Notes under the pieces: model-generated | Databases searched by the model: none | Told to the model about the DNA's origin: nothing | Seen by the model: only the letters and a program-made list of their open reading frames with translations | Source of the DNA: Linnemannia elongata | Taxonomy: Eukaryota; Mortierellomycota; Mortierellomycetes; Mortierellales; Mortierellaceae | Assembly: GCA_036320915.1 (NCBI GenBank) | Contig: JAXBDG010000006.1 | Span: forward strand, 1,488,001-1,552,000 | Length of the DNA: 64,000 bases | Direction: 5' to 3' | Shown here: positions 58,583 through 64,000 of the stretch, in pieces | Position numbering within the stretch: the stretch's first letter is position 1 | How the letters are laid out: each line of letters opens with the position of its first letter | Made by a program: the position numbers and the translations under genes

Positions 58583-58903
58583 AAGGAGATCCGCTCATCA
58601 GCACTCTTTGCTAAAAGGCGTTGAACAAAAAACAATCACACATACATCTTTCCCCATTTTTACATACTCTTAAAAGAAGGAGAGACACCATCCCCTTTCC
58701 TTTATGCAACCGCATCGTCCATCCTCATTTTCTGTACCATAAGTATTGCTAGTTTCTCGATCGCTCTTTTTCGGTTGCTCTCAGAACTACACTCATAATC
58801 GTTTCGTAATAAAAAAAAATTCAACCCGAAAACGATGTCAACGCGCAAAAAAAAAAGAGATGTATGTTTGAAATCTTAAAGCAACTTATTAAGGTCAAGC
58901 CAA

Positions 58904-60166
58904 TCAGCATCCAAGATAGGTCAATGCTTTGTCCAGTGAGGTGGCGGCAGTCTTCAAGGTCTGAAGCTGGTGCTCGGTCCAAGTGTTTCGCTCTCGATCG
59001 GGCAACCACCAGGGAGCAATGTTACTCTGGCAGTGATACAACACCACCTTGTACTCTTGATGACCAGGTCCATACGGCAACAGCCCATATCTCTCCTCGA
59101 GGACCCTCAAAAAGTACTCTCGGATCTCCTTCTCATCCTCCGTCATGTCCATCAACTTTTGTTGCTCAGAATCATCATATGGATCCTCAGAACGAGCAAA
59201 TAGCCACTCAAATCCAGCGCACCACTCCTGCTCAGCCGGAAACCCTCCTGCAAACTCGAAATCATGAAGACCGGTTATCTTGGTGCCAACAACAAGCATG
59301 TTACGCGACTCGAAATCGCCATGCAGGAATGAGATGGGTCTCTCCGACGTGTCCTCGCCTTCCTCGTTGGCCTTGGCCGCAAACTGCTTCTCGAGTTCTC
59401 CCGACTGGATCTTGGCGAGGAGTGCGTGGATCCGGGGTAGGTGTGGCATGATCTCAGCAAAATTGGACTCTTGTTTGGCGAGGTTACCGAGCTCTTTTTG
59501 GATGTTAGCAGCGACAAACTCACCCCAACGCAAGAAGGGTCCTCCTCCTCCTTCCATCAGAGCGCCGACTTTTGGTTCACCTTGCGGCCCCGAGACAAAG
59601 TTTCCAATGCTGGTCAACTCGATTGATCTGAGGCGGGAGAAGATTCCGGCCGCTTGATCGACAATCGTCTTCTTGTCTTCCTGTGATAGCTGGTCCCAAA
59701 CGGTGTCCAAGGGCACCCCTGGCAACCGGTTCATGATGATGTAGTCGTGTGGGATGATTCTCGAGGCCTCGTCGGTATGGACTTTGGACTCTTCGACGCT
59801 GGTGCCCACAAACAGGGGTACATCGACAACATCTCCAAGGACAGCACGAGCGAGACTCAGAGCGTGGGCCTCGTTGATGATCTTAGTGTGGTCCCAGAAT
59901 CGGCCGCCGAGACGGATGACGTACTCGGATCCGTCGTTGCAGAGGGCAAGGTAGACTCTGTTGTTGAAGCCACGCTTGAAGTAAAAGAGTTGGTCCAATT
60001 GCTTGGTGGGGAGATGGAAGGCGATCAATTTGGAGGCCTGTTGGAAAGTCAGGAAGATGCCCTTACGTGGGCCTTGGTCTTCGTTGTAGACATCGGCGAC
60101 TAGAGTTGCCATATCGGCAGAGGCAAGGATGGGGATGATATCGGCGGTGGTGGCTGTTGGGGACAT
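58904..60166 (-). CDS. APH-fold phosphotransferase/kinase (intact copy)
   Basis: A single exon encodes 420 residues of the aminoglycoside-phosphotransferase/choline-kinase superfamily. Visible features are a nucleotide-binding N-lobe (FYFKRGFNNRVYLALCNDGS, then YVIRLGGRFWDH), the hinge-region block YIIMNRLPGVPLDTVWDQLS, the catalytic loop FLHGDFESRNMLV (the HGDxxxxN pattern with catalytic Asp and Asn) and the Mg-binding LHDFEFAG. Fungi hold many such proteins acting on small metabolites; the substrate cannot be told from sequence. A basal A/T-rich element (AACATAAATAAG on the minus strand, about 60236-60247) lies 75 bp upstream of the start. The right breakpoint of duplication 2 (59997) falls inside this gene, near codon 57, but this copy is complete. 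Confidence 0.9.
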   Translation of the reverse strand: MSPTATTADIIPILASADMATLVADVYNEDQGPRKGIFLTFQQASKLIAFHLPTKQLDQLFYFKRGFNNRVYLALCNDGSEYVIRLGGRFWDHTKIINEAHALSLARAVLGDVVDVPLFVGTSVEESKVHTDEASRIIPHDYIIMNRLPGVPLDTVWDQLSQEDKKTIVDQAAGIFSRLRSIELTSIGNFVSGPQGEPKVGALMEGGGGPFLRWGEFVAANIQKELGNLAKQESNFAEIMPHLPRIHALLAKIQSGELEKQFAAKANEEGEDTSERPISFLHGDFESRNMLVVGTKITGLHDFEFAGGFPAEQEWCAGFEWLFARSEDPYDDSEQQKLMDMTEDEKEIREYFLRVLEERYGLLPYGPGHQEYKVVLYHCQSNIAPWWLPDRERNTWTEHQLQTLKTAATSLDKALTYLGC

Positions 60167-61484
60167 ATTTTGTTTAAGTGTTGGTTGTTGGTTTTGAGGA
60201 GTAGAAGAATGGCCAAAAAATGTGGGAGTTGGGGCACTTATTTATGTTGGCAAAGAGCATTCTATAAATGCGGTCCACAAGTCCAACGCCCGCAGCAGAG
60301 CGTGTCAACAACACCTTTTTTTGCTTTATGAAAGAAAAGAGAGGTAGTTCTGTTGAGCCGATTAGTTTGTTGTACAGTTTGATTGTGGTCCATTGTGTGA
60401 CCCAGCGGACTCACTCACACTCTCTCTTTCTCTTTCTTTCGTTCTTTCTTCTTCTCATCCTCTGACCATGTCTGGCACTCGGACCTTTTTTTGACAAAAA
60501 AGAAACGCCACCAAATTGAAGACACGAACATAAGCGGGTCAAGTTGTTTGGCTGGCCAAATGGATGTGCCATGGTCCTTACTCTGTTTAGGATCGTTGAT
60601 CACTATTCATACCTTCAACATGCATCTTTGATCCCTCGTGTTTGCGACAAAACATAATTGAACTATGCCGTTGATGCTGCACTTGCACACACACACATAA
60701 ACGACGAGAGACATGATGATGATGATGCTCTTGCCATCTCTCTCCAATATTTAACCAGTCCTGGCCCTGACTGACTTTTGAGATTGAGGATAGCGGATAG
60801 AAAAGTTGAAAGGGCTGGGCAGGGCAAGTGAGAGGAGGATTGACTTTGGACATGGAATCACGCGTTTCTCTTTCTCATACTCAAGGACTACTTTTTTTTT
60901 TGTCCCTTCGTCAGGATGCGCAAGTCGTGCCTTTCTTCCCCCTTCTCTTTATCTCTCTTTCACGTTCCTTCCCATCCTTCCCTCCCTCCTCATCCTTCGC
61001 CCCCTCCGACCTTCCTTCTTTACACCACCAGCAACCCCCCCATCCTCCATCCGCTTTTGCACAAAAAGGTAATAACCCTCTTCTCCGTCAAACTCATCAT
61101 ACTGGCCCAGCCCTGACTAAACAACATTCAGGACATCATACCTCCACAATCAATCGCTGCAAGTGACCCAGCTTCCATCGGACTCTCCTTTTTTTTCTTT
61201 TTTCTTCATTATTATTACCCTACGTGCGTCTACTTCAACCTTGCTTTGCCTTCATTGCCACTTTTCTTTTTGACATCTTCCGTCTATGCTGTTCACTCAG
61301 CACAAGGATACAGAGAAAAAGAAAGACAGAGTAAGAGCGACAGAGTAAAACATTGAAGAAAGGAACGAAAGGGGGTGTTGAATGACGAACCCCCGTCTCC
61401 TTCCCTCCTCTCCCCCCTTCATAAGACGCACGACATCAGCAACTCCATCATCTCTTCCCTTGCTCCTCTTCTCTCTTTCTCTCT

Positions 61485-61531
<47 letters not shown>

Positions 61532-62020
61532 TTTGACCCTTCCACCTTCAACCCTAATTGACTACACATCTTGTTGTCTAGTCCCTTACATCCACTTACG
61601 GTGAGAAGATCGGATCCTTATTCATCCAGTCCAGCCCAGCCCTTACTTTACTTCCGCTGTCTCTTCAGGAACAAACACAAAAATACCGTACCACAGGAGA
61701 GGACAGGAAGAAAGGAAGGAGCACCTATTACTTTTTTGTCCGGGTCCTGAAAACTGACACTTCCTTTTTCCTTTTTACGTTCCTCACCCCTTCACGACCC
61801 TTTTCTTTAGGAGAGCCTCACCACATAACACTATACCCAACAACACTCACCTTCTCACACCAAACGCACTTTGCCAGAGGATAGAGTGAACCACCTATTC
61901 CTCAAGACCCGCGCAGGCCGTACCTCATAGAAACCAGCGCGAGTGAAGCAGAGCACACACACCTACACCCCAACACCCGACAGCCAACACTTTGCTACCC
62001 CCTAGACGTCTCTCTGCATC
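60167..62020. other. Intergenic: divergent promoters of kinase and kinesin
   Basis: This 1.85 kb is shared upstream DNA. The kinesin side is strongly CT-rich from about 60950 and includes a 41-T run. An ATGATG microsatellite is near 60714-60726. Short frames are low in complexity. No RNA gene was recognised. Confidence 0.55.
61488..61528. repeat. Poly-T homopolymer (41 T)
   Basis: This is the longest homopolymer in the window, at the end of a pyrimidine tract about 490 bp upstream of the kinesin start codon. Fungal promoters often use such dA:dT tracts to exclude nucleosomes. Confidence 0.95.
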
Positions 62021-64000
62021 ATGTCCAACAATATCAAGGTCGTCTGTCGTTTCCGTCCTCAAAACGCATTGGAAATCAAAGAGGGCGGCCAACCCATCAT
62101 CAACTACGACGACAATGGTCAAACCGTAAAAGTCGATGTAAGTCTTCATCTGAATTCCAAACCACAGAGGGTACAAGGAGTCATTTTTGAGGCGTACAGG
62201 ATAAAGAGCACAAATATACAGAGGGTAAAGAGGCGGGAGGAAGGGACCATTGAGGGTTGCGGCAGGCAGCATTGGCCATGCTGCAAATAAGAAACCGAAT
62301 ATAACAACTTGTGGGAGGCATTGGCATTGGACAATCAGCGATTGTGGTTCTTTATCCCCCTTGGAGTTATTTGGGGGACGAAAGGGTGGGAAAGCATGGA
62401 ACACCTTCTTAGCTCTGCATACCGTACCATGTGTACTACTAGGCCTCTTGACCCTGCGACGTGAAACAACCAGCTCAACACTATCAACAACAAGGTGATG
62501 ATATTCAGGAACATGGATGGCATGATAGCGATATTTTAGCATGTGCAAAACCACTTCCACAGGACCAGTGAAGCGGCGAGATGGGTTTCGATGTGCACAA
62601 AAGGGAAACTATATCTCTTTTCTTTTTTTTCATCATCAGGGGAAAAAAAGAAGGAAAAACAAACACATCCAAATACACACGCACGCACACACACACGCTT
62701 GTTCCTTTCTTCACGCGGCTTTAAGGGGGGAGACGCATCCCAGGAGGCTACCTCAAGGAGACAGAACAAAATAAAACCAACAAGCAGGCCTTCTGGGCCC
62801 CAAGGGGGAAAGGAGCCTTCAGACGTCACCTTGGCATACCAGGACGACCCTCGTATTATCTCTCATGGTTATGGTTTTTTTCTTTTACTAACTTTTTGCT
62901 GTCGTTATTGCGATTCACATGACACACTCTTTTTCTGACATTAGAGCAAGGAATATCCAGGAACATTCACCTTTGACAGAGTCTTTCCCTCTGACTCCAA
63001 GCAAAAGGACGTTTTCGATTACTCTATCAGCACAATTGTCGACGGTAAGGCTGTTATTATCCTCATCTACATATTTTCATAGCATCACACATATTGCAAG
63101 GATCAATGCTAATATCCATTGCATTGTAATTAGATGTCATCAATGGATACAACGGTACCGTCTTTGCCTATGGTCAGACAGGATCCGGAAAGACCTTCAC
63201 AATGATGGTAAGCTGGTGAATCCTCAAATTCTCCGAACGTAGCAAAAAAATGACACAATAGCCCACGTGAAGGTGTTCTAATTCTATATGATCTTTATCA
63301 CTGTTCTAGGGTCCCTCCATCGATGATGAAGCCACCAAGGGTATCATTCCTCGCATTGTGGACCAGATCTTTGCCAGCATTCTCGCCTCGCCCTCGACCA
63401 TGGAGTACACTGTTAAAGTCTCGTACATGGAAATTTACATGGAGAAGATTCGTGATTTGTTAAACCGTAAGAGCATTGTTATTTTCGTCGAGAGCTGCAA
63501 AGTTATTGAAATACTCCGTTCTCATGCAAGCACTCCACTGAGATGCATTTTTCTAACGCTTTTTCTGCATTATATTTTTGCTACCCCCTACATTCCTTCT
63601 ATTTGATACACAGCCGTAAATGATAACCTGCCTATTCACGAGGAAAAGAATCGAGGTGTTTATGTCAAAGGTCTTTTCGAGGTCTATGTCAGTTCTATCT
63701 CGGAAATTCACGAGGTCATGCGTCGCGGAGGAAACAGCAGAATGGTCGCCTATACCAGTAAGTTACCTACCTGTCGCGTTGAAGAATACTTTAGGCCATC
63801 AAACGCATATACTCATCATGTCGTTTTGTTGACTATTTCGATAGACATGAACGCCGAGAGTTCTCGTTCGCACTCCATTTTTGTCGTCACAATCTCACAA
63901 AAGAACTTGGTGGACGGAAGTGTCAAGAGTGGTAAACTTTACTTGGTCGATTTGGCTGGTTCGGAAAAGGTCGGCAAGACTGGTGCGTCTGGTCAGACTC
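62021..64000 (+). CDS. Conventional kinesin (kinesin-1) heavy chain, 5' part
   Basis: Six exons are visible: 62021-62137, 62945-63044, 63134-63207, 63310-63466, 63614-63757 and 63845 to the window end. The first intron is 807 bp. The motor domain starts MSNNIKVVCRFRPQN, then shows YPGTFTFDRVFPSDSKQ, the P-loop VFAYGQTGSGKTFTM, SYMEIYMEKIRDLLN, HEEKNRGVYVKGL, switch I (NMNAESSRSHSIF) and switch II (LYLVDLAGSEKVGKTGA). All nucleotide-binding motifs are intact. This pattern, including the KNRGVYVKGL block, is typical of fungal kinesin-1, a plus-end microtubule motor needed for hyphal vesicle transport. The rest of the motor, the stalk and the tail lie beyond the window. Confidence 0.95.

Larger units (their letters stand above)
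44304..59997. repeat. Tandem duplication 2, copy B (about 15.69 kb)
   Basis: Copy B begins in the cyclin intron and ends inside the intact kinase gene, where single-copy sequence resumes (60 kb onward). Indels relative to copy A: three single-base losses near 45.26-45.46 kb; a compensating pair near 46.82 kb; losses of 5, 4 and 1 bases near 47.37-47.62 kb; and single-base gains near 49.06, 50.63, 53.73, 53.87, 54.36 and 54.47 kb. I found no substitution in the parts compared. Confidence 0.95.

Noticed and set aside
1..64000. CRISPR arrays, bacterial operons, rRNA or clear tRNA genes
   Set aside because: None seen: no regularly spaced repeats, all genes are monocistronic with introns, and no convincing cloverleaf with A and B boxes was found by eye.

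Overview
The window is fungal nuclear DNA. Genes carry short spliceosomal introns (about 60-800 bp, mostly GTAAGT-type donors and TAG/CAG acceptors). Recognisable products are conserved eukaryotic or fungal proteins: Set2 histone methyltransferase, NF-YB/Hap3, TRAPP subunit Trs33, Siw14-type phosphatase, Pho80-type cyclin, mitochondrial Shm1 and conventional kinesin. Ser/Gln-rich disordered proteins, long polypurine/polypyrimidine promoter tracts and a RecQ helicase next to a DUF6589 gene suggest an early-diverging filamentous fungus, most likely Mortierellomycotina/Mucoromycota. That placement is inference, not proof.

The dominant structure is two separate direct (head-to-tail) segmental duplications. 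Duplication 1 has a period of about 18.82 kb. Bases 1-6366 are the end of one copy and 6367-25186 is a complete second copy; the join at 6366/6367 cuts into a RecQ-like helicase gene. Duplication 2 has a period of about 15.70 kb. Copy A is 28605-44303 and copy B is 44304-59997; the join at 44303/44304 fuses the 3' part of an APH-fold kinase gene to the middle of a cyclin intron, with 2 bp of microhomology (CA). At the outer edges of duplication 2 the intact cyclin (27448-29505) and the intact kinase (58904-60166) each survive once, as expected for a simple tandem duplication. The copies differ only by small indels, mostly in homopolymers, and I saw no substitution. This fits a false (haplotype or assembly) duplication or consensus error as well as a very recent real event.

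Layout. 1-2212: partial Sel1-repeat gene, copy 1. 2213-6366: gene-poor DNA. 6367-7928: truncated RecQ-like helicase. 8142-10759: DUF6589 gene, convergent with the helicase. 11472-11762: small Ser/Thr/Pro protein with a hydrophobic tail. 12245-14671: mitochondrial serine hydroxymethyltransferase. Around 16158-16234: strong inverted repeat. 17072-17962: Siw14-like phosphatase. 18338-21029: full Sel1-repeat protein. 21030-27447: gene-poor. 27448-29505: Pho80-like cyclin. 29834-31504: oxidoreductase-like/cytochrome-b5-reductase-like flavoprotein. 32216-37735: Set2. 38934-40355: cold-shock-domain RNA-binding protein. 40567-41498: TRAPPC6/Trs33. 41914-42890: NF-YB. 43212-44303: truncated kinase. 44770-58582: second copies of the cyclin 3' exon, flavoprotein, Set2, cold-shock protein, Trs33 and NF-YB. 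58904-60166: intact kinase. 62021-64000: 5' part of a conventional kinesin motor gene, running off the end.

The genes do not form one pathway; this is ordinary housekeeping content made unusual by the duplications. Intron-exon structures below were deduced by eye from frame, splice signals and family conservation. Total coding lengths are multiples of three for Shm1, Siw14, the DUF6589 gene, the cyclin, Set2 copy A, the cold-shock protein, Trs33 and NF-YB, which supports these models. Isolated one-base frameshifts in the helicase (two), the Sel1 gene (one) and Set2 copy B (one) look like consensus indels.
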